Positions 41,454 through 52,030 of a DNA stretch of 64,000 bases are shown piece after piece. The translations under genes were made by a program, and so were the position numbers. How positions within the stretch are numbered: position 1 is the first letter of the stretch; each line of letters starts with the position of its first letter. Under the pieces are notes generated by a model. The model was given only the letters and a program-made list of their open reading frames with translations, was not told the DNA's origin and did no database searches. Source of the stretch: Arthrobacter sp. MYb213 (GTDB taxonomy: Bacteria > Actinomycetota > Actinomycetes > Actinomycetales > Micrococcaceae); contig NZ_PCQA01000001.1 of the NCBI RefSeq assembly GCF_002979915.1, forward strand, positions 124,001 to 188,000, in the 5' to 3' direction.

Positions 41454-42305
41454 TTAGAAACCTTTCAGAAGCAATTCCGACTTCGCCCAGAGCTGTGACG
41501 CGATGCGCGGATTATGCATCTGGGGATTAACCTTTGTAGCTATTCTGCGGGTCTCGTAATAAGCGCCCGGAAGGAATGAATCATTAGAGGTTCCTTCAGC
41601 AAGCCAAATCAGCTGGTCTGCACCTTTTTCCGTCGTCACGGTAAAAAGACGTTTGAGCGGTCCGTGATAGACGCGCCGCATGAAGTGCGTGGTGTCACTG
41701 GCAAAGTTACTTGCGACGATTCCAGGGTGGAAAGCAACCGCAGTAACGCCATGTGTTCCGAACCGGTGCTGTAATTCTTGAGTAAAGAGGATATTGGCGA
41801 GTTTCGCATTGCCGTAGGCCTTCTGCGGAGCAAAATCGGCCGCATTTTGCAGGTCGTCGAGGTCCAACCGTCCGAAAATACGAGCAGCCACACTGGCTGT
41901 TTGAATAACGGTGGCGCCACCTGCGATGAGTGCTGGCATGAGCAAACGAGTTAGCAGAAAGGGTGCGAGGTGGTTAACCTGGAATGTCTTTTCATGCTCG
42001 TCCACGGTAATGACGCGTGGCCCCATGATACCGCCGGCATTGTTCGCAAGTACGTTGATTTCAGGATACGACTCTAGGAGCGTGCTCGCGAGCTGCTGCA
42101 CCTGAGCTAGTTCGGCGAAATCCGCAATATGAAAGGGAATGTCGAGCTCTGCGGCCAGATCCTTAGTTTTGTGCAGCGAGCGTCCAACGATGACGACGCG
42201 ATGTCCACGTGCAACTAGCTTGCGCGCGGCAGCTGCTCCGATGCCGTCGCTACCGCCGGTGATGATAATTGTTTTTCTCAAGTTGAACTCGTTCCTAGAT
42301 GTCAT
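41454..42305 (-). CDS. Short-chain dehydrogenase/reductase
   Basis: A 283-residue NAD(P)-dependent oxidoreductase. It has the nucleotide-binding GGSDGIGAAAARKL near the N-terminus, the structural NNAG in VLANNAGGIMG, and the catalytic YGNAK (YxxxK) with a Ser/Thr in VIQTASVAAR. It resembles retinol dehydrogenase/WW-domain-oxidoreductase-like SDRs; substrate unknown. The start is uncertain: ATG 42305 or an in-frame TTG at 42347, neither with a good Shine-Dalgarno. Confidence 0.85.
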   Translation of the reverse strand: MTSRNEFNLRKTIIITGGSDGIGAAAARKLVARGHRVVIVGRSLHKTKDLAAELDIPFHIADFAELAQVQQLASTLLESYPEINVLANNAGGIMGPRVITVDEHEKTFQVNHLAPFLLTRLLMPALIAGGATVIQTASVAARIFGRLDLDDLQNAADFAPQKAYGNAKLANILFTQELQHRFGTHGVTAVAFHPGIVASNFASDTTHFMRRVYHGPLKRLFTVTTEKGADQLIWLAEGTSNDSFLPGAYYETRRIATKVNPQMHNPRIASQLWAKSELLLKGF

Positions 42306-42735
42306 CGCACGTCCGAAGAGAGCTATCGTGTTCGTAACTTGCTGCAACGGGTGGATGTGGTCATCAGGTAGATCTGAATGCGTACTTTTACGCTCGTAGT
42401 AGTACGACTCCGCATTTGCGGGGCAACCCGCTTAAATTCATCCTAATGGAAATGCGGAACCACGGAATGGGTCATTTCCTACGGATTCCACCGCGGGGAA
42501 TAGCCAGGCATGCATCGTGAACCGGGCTTTCGCACTCGCCACAATATTTGAACTGGCTGGGTCTTACCTGGACGAAACTGCGGGGCTCGACCAGCCGAGC
42601 CACGGCGCTTGCTTGAAGCCCTAAATGCCAGTGGACCAGTAAGTCTACGGCCCGAGAAATCGATCGAATATCGCCCTTCGCGAACGTGTCACTGATTTGT
42701 GCCACATGCCACGTTTATTCGAAGTAGTTTTCGAT
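42306..42735. other. Gene-poor stretch before uvrA
   Basis: No gene is firmly supported. A 77-codon minus-strand frame (42472-42705, GTG start) encodes a peptide with a CGEC motif and basic end; its third-position base use is not clearly that of the neighbours, so it is left as a possible small or decayed gene. No convincing terminator or riboswitch is seen. Confidence 0.3.
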
Positions 42736-42747
42736 TAGTATTACCTC

Positions 42748-45618
42748 GTGGCTATTACTGCAGAAAGCAAAAAACTCGATTTGTCCCGTCTGATCGTCAA
42801 GGGTGCGCGTGAGCACAACCTGAAGAACGTAGATGTGGATCTCCCGCGTGATGCGATGATCGTCTTTACCGGGTTGTCCGGTTCAGGTAAATCATCTCTA
42901 GCCTTCGACACGATTTTCGCCGAAGGACAGCGACGCTACGTGGAGTCCCTCTCGGCATATGCGCGCATGTTCCTTGGGCAGGTCGACAAACCGGACGTAG
43001 ATTTCATTGAAGGTCTTTCCCCGGCAGTGTCGATCGACCAGAAATCCACGAACCGCAATCCACGCTCCACCGTTGGCACCATTACCGAGGTGTACGACTA
43101 CATGCGTTTGCTCTGGGCCCGTGTAGGACACCCGCACTGCCCCGAATGTGGCGAGCCAATTTCTAAGCAGTCGCCCCAACAAATTGTTGACCAGCTGCTG
43201 GAAATGCCAGAGAAGACACGCTTCCAGGTGCTCGCACCCGTGGTTCGTGCGCGCAAGGGAGAGTTCGTTGATCTGTTCGCTGAGCTTTCTTCCAAGGGCT
43301 TTGCCCGCGCACGGGTAGATGGCAAAACTATTCAGCTTTCAGACCCACCGAAGCTGGGCAAGCAGATCAAGCACACCATCGAGGTGGTCGTTGATCGCCT
43401 AGCAATCAACGACACGGTGCAACAGCGGCTGACCGACTCGGTAGAAACCGCATTGAACCTTGCCGAAGGCCGGGTACTGGTGGACTTTGTTGATCTTGAC
43501 GAAGATGATCCGAAGCGGGTACGTGCATTCTCCGAGAACCTCGCGTGCCCAAACGAGCACCCCTTGGCCATCGATGAGATTGAGCCGCGCACTTTCTCCT
43601 TTAACAACCCTTTCGGCGCATGCTCCGCTTGTAGCGGCATCGGCACCAAGCTTGAGGTTGATGAGCACCTGATCATCCCGGATCCAGAGCTTCCACTGAC
43701 CGAGGGAGCCATTGCCCCATGGTCCCTAGGTAAAGCGACTACCGAGTACTGGAACCGTCTGATTGAAGGCCTGGGCAAGGAGCTTGGGTTCACCATGGAC
43801 ACCGCCTGGCAGGATCTTCCGCCAGCCGCGCGTCAGGCAATCTTGCACGGCAAGGACCATAAGGTGGTCGTGCAGTACAAGAATCGCTTCGGCCGCGAAC
43901 GTAAGTACTCCACCGGGTTTGAAGGTGTCATCTCCTATGTTCACCGCAAGCATCAGGAGACCGAGTCGGACCATGCCCGTGACCGCTACGAGCAGTACAT
44001 GCGTCAGATCCACTGCCCGACTTGTGGTGGAGCGCGACTAAACCCGGCGTCCCTCTCGGTGCTGATCGGTGGAAAATCCATTGCCGCGGTGGCAGCAATG
44101 GACCTGCGTTCGGCCGCAGAATTCTTGACCAGTCTGGAACTGAGCGAGCGCGAGGCGCAGATCGCCAACCAGGTGTTGAAAGAAATTGGCGCCCGCATGA
44201 AGTTCTTGCTGGACGTGGGGTTGGAATACTTGACCCTTGAGCGTGCAGCTGGCACCTTGTCAGGTGGTGAAGCTCAGCGTATTCGTCTGGCCACACAAAT
44301 TGGTTCCGGTCTGGTGGGCGTGCTCTACGTTTTGGACGAGCCATCCATTGGATTGCACCAGCGCGATAATCGCCGGTTGATTGAAACTTTGTTGCACCTG
44401 CGTTCGCTGGGCAACACGCTGATCGTGGTTGAACACGATGAGGACACCATCGCCGAGGCCGACTGGATCGTGGATATTGGTCCTGGCGCAGGTGAACACG
44501 GTGGCGAAGTTGTGCACTCTGGCTCGCTAGAAGATCTGAAGAAAAACACTCGCTCTTTGACCGGCGACTACCTCTCGGGACGTAAGCAGATTGAGCTGCC
44601 GGCCAAGCGCCGAAAGATCGATAAAAAGCGTGTACTGAAACTGGTGGGTGCGAAAGAAAACAACCTACAAGATGTCACGGTGGACTTCCCGCTGGGTGTA
44701 CTCACCGCGATTACCGGTGTCTCCGGCTCAGGTAAGTCGACTCTAGTTAATGACATCTTGTACAAGGTGCTGGCCAATAAGCTCAATGGTGCCAAGCAGG
44801 TTCCCGGCCGCCACACCCGCGTGGTAGGCCTAGACCAGCTGGACAAAGTTGTGCACGTAGACCAGTCGCCGATTGGCCGAACACCACGCTCAAACCCGGC
44901 CACGTATACCGGTGTGTTTGATAACATTCGCAAACTTTTCGCAGAAACGAACGAAGCAAAACTGCGCGGCTATCAGCCAGGTCGGTTCTCCTTTAACGTC
45001 AAAGGTGGTCGTTGCGAGTCCTGCTCGGGTGACGGCACGCTGAAGATCGAAATGAACTTCCTTCCTGACGTGTATGTGCCGTGCGAGGTCTGCCATGGAG
45101 CGCGCTACAACCGCGAAACCTTGCAGGTGCTCTACAAGGGCAAGAACATTTCAGATGTGCTGAACATGCCGATCTCTGAGGGTGCCGAATTCTTCGCTGC
45201 CTTCACACCTATCGCGCGTCACCTGCGGACGCTTGTTGATGTGGGACTGGGATATGTGCGTTTGGGTCAGCCAGCCACTACGTTATCTGGCGGTGAGGCG
45301 CAGCGTGTGAAGCTTGCCGCAGAACTGCAGAAGCGCTCAAATGGTCGCTCCATTTACGTGTTGGACGAGCCGACCACCGGGTTGCACTTCGAGGACATTC
45401 GCAAGCTGCTTAAGGTCCTGCAGGGTTTGGTCGACAAGGGAAATACCGTGTTAACCATTGAGCACAATCTTGATGTCATCAAGTCTGCTGACTGGGTGAT
45501 CGATTTGGGTCCTGAAGGCGGTTCGGGCGGTGGCACCATTCTTGCGACCGGTAGCCCGGAACAGGTGGCGAAGGTGGCTGCTTCACACACTGGAAAGTTC
45601 CTTTCCGAGGTTCTCTAG
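42748..45618 (+). CDS. uvrA: Excinuclease ABC subunit A
   Basis: Damage-recognition ATPase of nucleotide excision repair. The 956-residue protein has two ABC ATPase modules: Walker [16 protein letters not shown] near residue 35 with signature [12 protein letters not shown] and [15 protein letters not shown] near residue 655 with [12 protein letters not shown]. Zinc ligands occur in CPECGEP-like, [24 protein letters not shown] and CEVCHGAR motifs. The GTG start at 42748 has TAGTAT (42736-42741) ending 6 nt upstream and no Shine-Dalgarno, so the mRNA is probably leaderless. No LexA (SOS) box was recognised upstream. Confidence 0.97.
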   Translation: MAITAESKKLDLSRLIVKGAREHNLKNVDVDLPRDAMIVFTGLSGSGKSSLAFDTIFAEGQRRYVESLSAYARMFLGQVDKPDVDFIEGLSPAVSIDQKSTNRNPRSTVGTITEVYDYMRLLWARVGHPHCPECGEPISKQSPQQIVDQLLEMPEKTRFQVLAPVVRARKGEFVDLFAELSSKGFARARVDGKTIQLSDPPKLGKQIKHTIEVVVDRLAINDTVQQRLTDSVETALNLAEGRVLVDFVDLDEDDPKRVRAFSENLACPNEHPLAIDEIEPRTFSFNNPFGACSACSGIGTKLEVDEHLIIPDPELPLTEGAIAPWSLGKATTEYWNRLIEGLGKELGFTMDTAWQDLPPAARQAILHGKDHKVVVQYKNRFGRERKYSTGFEGVISYVHRKHQETESDHARDRYEQYMRQIHCPTCGGARLNPASLSVLIGGKSIAAVAAMDLRSAAEFLTSLELSEREAQIANQVLKEIGARMKFLLDVGLEYLTLERAAGTLSGGEAQRIRLATQIGSGLVGVLYVLDEPSIGLHQRDNRRLIETLLHLRSLGNTLIVVEHDEDTIAEADWIVDIGPGAGEHGGEVVHSGSLEDLKKNTRSLTGDYLSGRKQIELPAKRRKIDKKRVLKLVGAKENNLQDVTVDFPLGVLTAITGVSGSGKSTLVNDILYKVLANKLNGAKQVPGRHTRVVGLDQLDKVVHVDQSPIGRTPRSNPATYTGVFDNIRKLFAETNEAKLRGYQPGRFSFNVKGGRCESCSGDGTLKIEMNFLPDVYVPCEVCHGARYNRETLQVLYKGKNISDVLNMPISEGAEFFAAFTPIARHLRTLVDVGLGYVRLGQPATTLSGGEAQRVKLAAELQKRSNGRSIYVLDEPTTGLHFEDIRKLLKVLQGLVDKGNTVLTIEHNLDVIKSADWVIDLGPEGGSGGGTILATGSPEQVAKVAASHTGKFLSEVL

Positions 45619-45635
45619 TTCAACGATTCACTACT

Positions 45636-45693
45636 GAAGCGGACCCACTGAATATGCGATTTCAGTTATGGATTGTTTACGTGAGTCCGCTTC
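45636..45693 (+). other. Two-stem hairpin between uvrA and the HAD phosphatase gene
   Basis: GAAGCGGAC (45636-45644) pairs with GTCCGCTTC (45685-45693), enclosing a second stem ACTGAA (45647-45652) with TTCAGT (45661-45666). No T-run. It may attenuate read-through from uvrA. Confidence 0.45.
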
Positions 45694-45709
45694 ATGGGAA
45701 GATGTCTAG

Positions 45710-46414
45710 GTGAATATGTCGGTAACAAGTGTGCTCTTTGATCTGGACGGGACTCTCGTGGACCCGGCAGGTTCCATAACATCCGGAATTCGTCATGCCC
45801 TCGTGGCCAATGGCGTCACCGATCCGGGGGAGGAAGCTGTCGAAGCGTTAGTGGGTCCACCCCTGCAAATCGGTCTGCGCACCCTTGATGGTGTCCACGA
45901 TGGGAATATCGAGGAGATCATTGCGGATTACCGGGCACGTTATGCCGAGGTAGGTATGGCGGCCTCTCGGGTCTACCCCGGGATTCGTGAACTTTTGACG
46001 ACCTTGCGTGAAGCCGGGATCTACGTCGCGGTGACTACCGCCAAGCCAGAACCTATCGCGCGAGAACTGATTAGCAAGCAGAACCTTGATTCGTCCTTAG
46101 ATGCGATCTTCGGAAATGCATCAGAGCACGGGACGATGGGGTCAAGCAAAACTCATATTGTTCAGGCCGCACTCACCGCAGGTAAGCTAGACCCGGCGAG
46201 TTGCGTTGTCGTGGGTGATCGACACTATGACCTCGATGCGGCACGTGAAAATTCGGTGTCGTCGATCGGCGTGGCCTGGGGATTCGCGCTTGAAAACGAA
46301 CTGGACGTTGCCGACCACCTGGTAGCTACCGTGCAAGAACTTGCGCAGTTACTGCTTGGTGAACAAGGCGCAGCGCAGTTAGCAAGAACAACGATGCAGG
46401 AGGGACAGAAGTAA
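45710..46414 (+). CDS. HAD-family phosphatase, phosphoglycolate phosphatase-like
   Basis: A 234-residue HAD hydrolase with motif I FDLDGTLVD (nucleophile and acid Asp), motif II VTTAKP, a motif III lysine region and motif IV VVGDRHYDLDAA. The layout with a small helical cap matches phosphoglycolate phosphatase/5'-nucleotidase relatives; the substrate is not proven. GTG 45710 is followed two codons later by ATG 45716, which is an equally possible start. The TAA shares its last base with the ATG of plsC. Confidence 0.87.
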   Translation: MNMSVTSVLFDLDGTLVDPAGSITSGIRHALVANGVTDPGEEAVEALVGPPLQIGLRTLDGVHDGNIEEIIADYRARYAEVGMAASRVYPGIRELLTTLREAGIYVAVTTAKPEPIARELISKQNLDSSLDAIFGNASEHGTMGSSKTHIVQAALTAGKLDPASCVVVGDRHYDLDAARENSVSSIGVAWGFALENELDVADHLVATVQELAQLLLGEQGAAQLARTTMQEGQK

Positions 46415-47085
46415 TGAGTCTTTACACTATGACCCGTTCCTCCATCCGCGGAATGCTCCACACCTTGTGCCGCCCCGAAATCACCGGCCTACACAATGTG
46501 CCCAAAGACGGCGGATTTATTGTCGCCTCAAACCACTTGTCATTCCTAGACTCGATTATCGTTCAGGCGCTTACCCCACGAGATGTCGCGTTTTTTGCGA
46601 AGGCGGAGTATTTCACCACTCCGGGCATTAAAGGCAAAGCCATGAAGACCTTCTTCGAGTCTGTCGGTTCTATCCCGGTACAACGTGGTGAGCAGGCAGC
46701 TTCCGTGGCCGCCTTGGACTCGTTAGTAGAGATCATTGAAAGCGGAAGCGGAATCGGTATTTATCCTGAAGGTACGCGTTCCCGTGACGGGAAGCTGTAC
46801 CGCGGGCGTACCGGTGTGGGGTGGTTGGCACTGACCACCGGTGTTCCTGTGATCCCGGTGGGACTCATTGGCACCGAGAAACTTCAGCCTGCCGGTGCGA
46901 AGGGGATTCGTCCCACCAAATTTTCCATTCATTACGGTGAACCGTTGTACTTCGAGCAGCTGGGACGTAAACACCCATTGCCGGAGCGTCGTCGTGCAAC
47001 CGACAGGATTGTTGACGCAATTGCCGAACTAAGCGGACAGGAACGCGTCGACTCGTACAACCAGTTGCCACCGGACGCGAAGTAG
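46414..47085 (+). CDS. plsC: 1-acyl-sn-glycerol-3-phosphate acyltransferase
   Basis: Adds the second acyl chain to lysophosphatidic acid in phospholipid synthesis at the membrane. The 223-residue protein has the catalytic NHLSFLDS (HX4D) near residue 35, the FVESVG/PVQRG block near residue 85, the glycerol-phosphate binding YPEGTRSRDG near residue 117 and VIPVGLIGTE. It overlaps the phosphatase stop by one base and lies 2 nt before uvrC, so the three form one transcript. Confidence 0.9.
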   Translation: MSLYTMTRSSIRGMLHTLCRPEITGLHNVPKDGGFIVASNHLSFLDSIIVQALTPRDVAFFAKAEYFTTPGIKGKAMKTFFESVGSIPVQRGEQAASVAALDSLVEIIESGSGIGIYPEGTRSRDGKLYRGRTGVGWLALTTGVPVIPVGLIGTEKLQPAGAKGIRPTKFSIHYGEPLYFEQLGRKHPLPERRRATDRIVDAIAELSGQERVDSYNQLPPDAK

Positions 47086-47087
47086 TT

Positions 47088-49025
47088 ATGGCAGATCCAG
47101 CCAGTTACCGTCCCAAATCATCTGACATCCCCACTAAGCCTGGCGTCTATCGCTTCCGCGATGAACACGGGCGGGTCATTTACGTCGGCAAAGCCCGCGT
47201 GTTACGCAACCGGTTGGCTTCCTATTTCGTAAACCCACAGCGACTCACGGCTAAAACACGTGCGATGGTATTCACCGCGACGAGTGTGGAATGGACCACC
47301 GTAGGCTCGGAGCTTGAAGCACTGCAGCTGGAATACACCTGGATCAAGGAATACACCCCACGCTTTAATATCGTCTTCCGGGACGACAAAACCTACCCGT
47401 ATCTTGCCATCACGATGGATGAAAAGTTCCCTCGGGCCCTGGTGATGCGAGGGGACAAACGTAAAGGCGTCAAATACTTTGGCCCGTTCTACCCGGCCAA
47501 AGCAATCCGTGAAACACTCGACACTCTTCTACGTGTATTCCCGGTGCGCACCTGCGCTCCTGGGGTTTTCAAGCGCGCCGAAGCCTCGGGGCGCCCTTGC
47601 CTGTTGGGCTATATCGACAAGTGCTCCGCACCCTGTGTAGGCCGTATCAGTCCCGAGGAACACCGGGACCTAGCCGATGACCTTTGCACCTTTATGGGTG
47701 GCGAAGCCGGGAAATTCACCCGCCAACTCACCAGTCAGATGCAAGAGGCAGTAGGCAAGCTCGAATACGAAAAGGCCGCGCGCTACCGTGATGACATTGC
47801 TGCGTTGAATAAGGTCTTCGAACGTAATGCTGTAGTTCTTGCCGAGAATACCGAGGCTGATGTCTTCGGTATCCATGCAGATGAACTCGAAGCAGCCGTG
47901 CAGGTCTTCCACGTACGAGATGGCCGAATTCGTTCACAACGCGGCTGGGTCGTGGAAAAGGTTGCGGATCTGACCGACGCCGAATTTGTGGAGCAGTTGC
48001 TGACTCAGGTTTATGCCGATCATGCGGACCGGATCCCACGCGAGGTACTGGTCCCGACCTTGCCTGACGATATTGAAGATGTAACGACCTGGCTGACCGA
48101 ACTGCGTGGATCCAATGTTTCGCTGCGGGTGGCCCAGCGTGGTGACAAGGCAGCGCTGGCTTCGACCGTGGTTGAAAACGCCGAACAAGCATTACGTTTG
48201 CATAAGTCCAGACGAGCCGGAGATATTTCGACGCGTTCGGCCGCAATGCAAGAACTCCAGGAAGCCTTGGGCGCGGAAACTGCGCTATTACGTATCGAAT
48301 GTTACGACGCTTCGCATACGCAGGGAACTAACGTTGTCGCCTCGATGGTGGTCTTTGAAGACGGGCTGCCGAAGAAGAGCGAGTATCGAAAGTTTTCGAT
48401 CACCGGTGATGCTGCGCGTGATGATACTGCCAGCATGTATGACGTCATTTACCGTCGTTTTAATAGGTACCTGAAAGAAAAACTAGATCCGGAAACGTTT
48501 AGTACCGGCGAAGTTGAGGCTGGAACGACCGAGAAGAAGAAATTCGCTTACCCACCGTCTTTAGTGATTGTTGACGGTGGTCCGCCACAGGTTGCAGCCG
48601 CTCAGAAAGCCTTAGATGACCTGGGCATTGATGATATTCCGGTGGTCGGCCTAGCGAAACGTCTCGAAGAGCTATGGTTACCAGAAGATCCGTTCCCGGT
48701 GATCTTGCCTCGTGCTTCAGCAGCGCTATATCTAGTACAGCGACTGCGCGATGAAGCGCACCGTTTCGCCATTACATTCCACCGGGCGAAGCGTTCTAAA
48801 TCGATGATCTCCTCGGATCTGGACGCTATTAACGGTTTGGGCAAGTCCAAACAGGAAGCGTTGCGTAAACATTTCGGGTCAATGAAAAAGATCCGAACTG
48901 CGACGCTGGAACAACTTATGGAAGTCCCTGGAGTCGGAGAAAAACTTGCGACTTCCATCAAGGAATCCTTAGAAGATACTTCACGTGCCGGTGTGAACAT
49001 GACTACCGGTGAAATTGTCGACTAG
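47088..49025 (+). CDS. uvrC: Excinuclease ABC subunit C
   Basis: Dual-incision nuclease of nucleotide excision repair. The 645-residue protein has an N-terminal GIY-YIG domain (GVYRFRDEHGRVIYVGKA, residues 20-37), a Cys-rich patch (CSAPCVGR), a UVR motif near 205-240 that contacts UvrB, the RNase H-like endonuclease with IECYDASH near residue 400 and VIVDGGPPQ near residue 485, and C-terminal helix-hairpin-helix repeats (INGLGKSKQEAL, VPGVGEKLA). It is followed 9 nt later by rapZ, opening the conserved uvrC-rapZ-yvcK-whiA order of Actinobacteria. Confidence 0.97.
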   Translation: MADPASYRPKSSDIPTKPGVYRFRDEHGRVIYVGKARVLRNRLASYFVNPQRLTAKTRAMVFTATSVEWTTVGSELEALQLEYTWIKEYTPRFNIVFRDDKTYPYLAITMDEKFPRALVMRGDKRKGVKYFGPFYPAKAIRETLDTLLRVFPVRTCAPGVFKRAEASGRPCLLGYIDKCSAPCVGRISPEEHRDLADDLCTFMGGEAGKFTRQLTSQMQEAVGKLEYEKAARYRDDIAALNKVFERNAVVLAENTEADVFGIHADELEAAVQVFHVRDGRIRSQRGWVVEKVADLTDAEFVEQLLTQVYADHADRIPREVLVPTLPDDIEDVTTWLTELRGSNVSLRVAQRGDKAALASTVVENAEQALRLHKSRRAGDISTRSAAMQELQEALGAETALLRIECYDASHTQGTNVVASMVVFEDGLPKKSEYRKFSITGDAARDDTASMYDVIYRRFNRYLKEKLDPETFSTGEVEAGTTEKKKFAYPPSLVIVDGGPPQVAAAQKALDDLGIDDIPVVGLAKRLEELWLPEDPFPVILPRASAALYLVQRLRDEAHRFAITFHRAKRSKSMISSDLDAINGLGKSKQEALRKHFGSMKKIRTATLEQLMEVPGVGEKLATSIKESLEDTSRAGVNMTTGEIVD

Positions 49026-49034
49026 CCTTGAGTT

Positions 49035-49928
49035 ATGACCACCGAGTATGAAGCTGTAAAACCTCCGGAATCCGAGCTCGTGATCGTCACGGGCATGTCT
49101 GGCGCGGGACGAACCACTGTTGCCCATGCGCTGGAAGACCTTGGCTGGTATGTGGTGGAGAACCTGCCACCATCGATGCTGGGGATGCTCACCGAGCTGA
49201 TGAGCCGTTCGCGCGGAACCATTGCACGACTTGCAGTGGTCATGGACGTTCGCTCTAAGGCCTTGTTCCCAGAGATTCGTGAATCTTTGGCCTTGCTGAC
49301 CAGTGGCGGGGTGAAATACCGCATGGTGTATCTGGATGCCAGCGACGAAGTTCTGGTTCGACGATTCGAACAGGGCCGTCGCCCGCACCCGTTGCAAGAA
49401 GACGGACGTATCCTCGACGGCATTCAACGTGAGCGCGACGTTACCGGACCGCTACGTGAAGCTGCCGAACTGATCTTGGACTCGACCTCGATGTCGGTCC
49501 ATGATCTTGCGCGTTCGGCCACCGAGTTGTTCGCCGAGTCCGGGCCAATCATTCTGCGTATTAACGTGATGAGCTTTGGGTTCAAATATGGTCTTCCTAC
49601 CGACGCCAACTACGTGGCAGACGTGCGTTTCATTCCCAACCCACACTGGGTTCCTGAACTACGCCCGCAGACCGGCAAAGACAAAGAAGTCTCAAATTAC
49701 GTCTTAAGTCAGCCGGGAACCAATGAATTTATCACTAATTACTTGAAGGCACTTGAACCCGTATTTGAGGGGTACCGCCGCGAAAACAAGCACTATGCCA
49801 CCATCGCTGTGGGTTGCACCGGCGGTAAGCACCGTTCGGTCGCGACTACTATCGAATTGGGGCGTCGTTTGGCGCAGCTGCCAAACGTGCGCGTGAATAT
49901 CACGCACCGTGATCTAGGCCGGGAGTAG
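49035..49928 (+). CDS. rapZ: RNase adapter / nucleotide-binding protein RapZ family
   Basis: A 297-residue P-loop protein. In Enterobacteria RapZ senses glucosamine-6-phosphate and guides RNase E to small RNAs; in Actinobacteria its job is not well established. The Walker A is GMSGAGRTTVAHAL near residue 20, with Arg in place of the usual Lys, as also known from actinobacterial relatives. The C-terminal part has FGFKYGLPTDAN and the conserved IAVGCTGGKHRSV near residue 255. It lies between uvrC and yvcK with 9- and 6-nt gaps. Confidence 0.93.
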   Translation: MTTEYEAVKPPESELVIVTGMSGAGRTTVAHALEDLGWYVVENLPPSMLGMLTELMSRSRGTIARLAVVMDVRSKALFPEIRESLALLTSGGVKYRMVYLDASDEVLVRRFEQGRRPHPLQEDGRILDGIQRERDVTGPLREAAELILDSTSMSVHDLARSATELFAESGPIILRINVMSFGFKYGLPTDANYVADVRFIPNPHWVPELRPQTGKDKEVSNYVLSQPGTNEFITNYLKALEPVFEGYRRENKHYATIAVGCTGGKHRSVATTIELGRRLAQLPNVRVNITHRDLGRE

Positions 49929-49934
49929 TTTTCG

Positions 49935-50960
49935 ATGGCATTCGCAACGGGACCGATCCCGATTCAGGGCCTTACCCGGCCCGATGATATGCGCAACCCC
50001 TCGGTGGTTGCGTTGGGTGGAGGACATGGTCTGTCCGCCTCGCTTTCGGCACTTCGCCGACTAACTACCGAATTGACCGCGGTAGTCACGGTGGCAGACG
50101 ACGGTGGAAGCTCAGGTCGCTTGCGCGGCTCCTTTGACGTCTTGCCGCCTGGAGATTTGCGCATGGCCCTCGCTGCGCTCTGTGACGATAATGACTGGGG
50201 CCGTACCTGGCGCGATGTCATGCAACACCGGTTTAAATCAGATGAGCATCCCGAAGAACCGCTCAATGGTCACGCGGTGGGTAACCTGCTGATTCTCGCA
50301 CTTTGGGAACTGCTGGATAATCCAGTGGCCGGTTTGCGCTGGGCCGGTGCGCTATTGGGCGCACGCGGTCAGGTACTCCCGATGAGCACCGTTCCTTTGT
50401 CCATTCATGGTGAAGTCCTTGAAGCGGACGAAGTGACCGATACGCTGATTAAGCGACGCGTGGACGGGCAAGCCCGACTGGCGGCTGCCGGCGGTGGGGG
50501 ATTGGTTGCTAACGTCCATCTCGAACCAGTTGACGCGCCAGCATGTTCCGAAGCGTTGGATGCGATTGAACTGGCCGACTGGGTCATCCTTGGCCCCGGG
50601 TCTTGGTATACCTCGGTGTTGCCGCATTTATTGCTACCCGATATGCGTCAGGCTCTCGCCGATACAACCGCTAAGAAACTGCTGACAATGAACCTTGCCA
50701 CGGACACCGCGGAAACCACTGGAATGGACGCTGCAGCGCATCTCGAAGTGTTGGGACGCTATGCTCCAGAAGTAAAGTTTGATGCGATTATCGCAGATGA
50801 AGCGCGGATTCGTAACAAGGAGAGATTTGAGCTGGCAGCGCAAAAACTCGGTGCGCGTGTCTTCTTTAGTAGAGTAGGGGTATCTGACGGTCGTGCCGAG
50901 CACGACCCGTTGCGCTTAGCGGCGGCCTATCATGAGGTGTTTACCGCAATAGGATCCTAA
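49935..50960 (+). CDS. yvcK: Gluconeogenesis factor YvcK/CuvA family
   Basis: A 341-residue protein related to CofD-type transferases that binds UDP-sugars and is needed for cell-wall integrity and growth on gluconeogenic carbon sources in other Gram-positives. Motifs: VALGGGHGLSASLSALR near residue 26 and VVTVADDGGSSGRLR near residue 55, then GDLRMALAAL and the C-terminal LGPGSWYTSVLPHLL. ATG 49935 lies 6 nt after the rapZ stop. Member of the uvrC-rapZ-yvcK-whiA operon. Confidence 0.94.
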   Translation: MAFATGPIPIQGLTRPDDMRNPSVVALGGGHGLSASLSALRRLTTELTAVVTVADDGGSSGRLRGSFDVLPPGDLRMALAALCDDNDWGRTWRDVMQHRFKSDEHPEEPLNGHAVGNLLILALWELLDNPVAGLRWAGALLGARGQVLPMSTVPLSIHGEVLEADEVTDTLIKRRVDGQARLAAAGGGGLVANVHLEPVDAPACSEALDAIELADWVILGPGSWYTSVLPHLLLPDMRQALADTTAKKLLTMNLATDTAETTGMDAAAHLEVLGRYAPEVKFDAIIADEARIRNKERFELAAQKLGARVFFSRVGVSDGRAEHDPLRLAAAYHEVFTAIGS

Positions 50961-50987
50961 TCGGATCTATGTAAGGGAGTTTGATTC

Positions 50988-51968
50988 ATGGCATTGACGG
51001 CTTCCGTCAAAGACGAGCTGTCGCGGGTTGAGATTCGCAAGCCATCGGTACGTAAGGCCGAGGTTTCGACCATGCTCCGCTTCAGCGGCGGACTACATAT
51101 TGTCTCCGGGCGAATAGTTATCGAGGCCGAGGTTGACTTGGCTGCGACCGCTCGCAGGCTCAAGGTCGCCATTGGCGAGCTCTACGGACACGACGCAGAG
51201 ATTGTCATGGTCTCTGGTTCCGGAATCCGCAAGGGTAGCCGATACATCGTGCGCGTCGCCAAAGATGGCGAAGTTTTAGCGCGGCAGACGGGCCTACTCG
51301 ATCAGCGTGGACGGCCCGTTCGTGGGCTTCCCTCGGTGATTGTTAACGGCTCTACCGCGGATGCCGAAGCGGTCTGGCGTGGCGCCTTCTTATCGCATGG
51401 TTCGTTGACCGAACCTGGACGCAGCTCCGCATTAGAAATCACTTGCCCTGGACCAGAAGCCGCACTGGCTCTGGTTGGCGCTGCACGACGCCTGGACCTC
51501 ACGGTGAAAGCGCGCGAGGTACGTGGTGTCGACCGCGTGGTCATTCGCGACGGGGATGCAATCGCTCAGCTTTTGACCCGTATGGGTGCACATGATGCAC
51601 TCATGGTGTGGGAAGAGCGTCGAATGCGTAAAGAAGTTCGCGCCACCGCGAACCGACTAGCGAATTTCGATGATGCCAACCTGCGTCGTAGTGCACAGGC
51701 CGCCGTAGCTGCCGGTGCACGCGTAGAGCGGGCGTTAGAAATTCTTGGTGACGAGGTGCCCGAGCATCTGCGCTACGCCGGGGTGCTGCGTCTGGAGCAC
51801 AAGCAAGCGTCATTGGACGAGCTGGGTCGCATGGCCGAGCCGCCGATGACCAAAGACGCGATTGCCGGTCGCATTCGCCGCCTTTTGGCGATGGCTGATA
51901 AAAAAGCCGGTGATATGGGAATACCTGGCACGGAGTCCAGTGTTCCAGTAGATGAACTGGAACAGTAA
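50988..51968 (+). CDS. whiA: DNA-binding protein WhiA
   Basis: Transcription factor of Gram-positives, with a LAGLIDADG-like N-terminal domain without nuclease activity and a C-terminal helix-turn-helix. In Streptomyces it triggers sporulation division with WhiB; in non-sporulating relatives it likely controls cell division genes. The 326-residue protein shows [20 protein letters not shown] at the start, [19 protein letters not shown] near residue 130 and the HTH around [22 protein letters not shown] near 265. A GGGAG Shine-Dalgarno 9 nt before ATG supports the start. Ends the operon. Confidence 0.95.
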   Translation: MALTASVKDELSRVEIRKPSVRKAEVSTMLRFSGGLHIVSGRIVIEAEVDLAATARRLKVAIGELYGHDAEIVMVSGSGIRKGSRYIVRVAKDGEVLARQTGLLDQRGRPVRGLPSVIVNGSTADAEAVWRGAFLSHGSLTEPGRSSALEITCPGPEAALALVGAARRLDLTVKAREVRGVDRVVIRDGDAIAQLLTRMGAHDALMVWEERRMRKEVRATANRLANFDDANLRRSAQAAVAAGARVERALEILGDEVPEHLRYAGVLRLEHKQASLDELGRMAEPPMTKDAIAGRIRRLLAMADKKAGDMGIPGTESSVPVDELEQ

Positions 51969-52030
51969 AAATTGTCCCCGCGGGAGACCTTCCGCGGAGA
52001 TTCAACCAATTGAGAAGATTGAGGAGAATC

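Noticed and set aside
42472-42705. Small CGEC-containing protein on the minus strand
   Set aside because: Weak GTG start without Shine-Dalgarno or a clear -10, no recognisable family; kept only as a note on the gap.
42748-45618. SOS (LexA) control of uvrA
   Set aside because: No actinobacterial SOS box of the GAACN4GTTC/CGAACN4GTTCG type was recognised in the upstream sequence.
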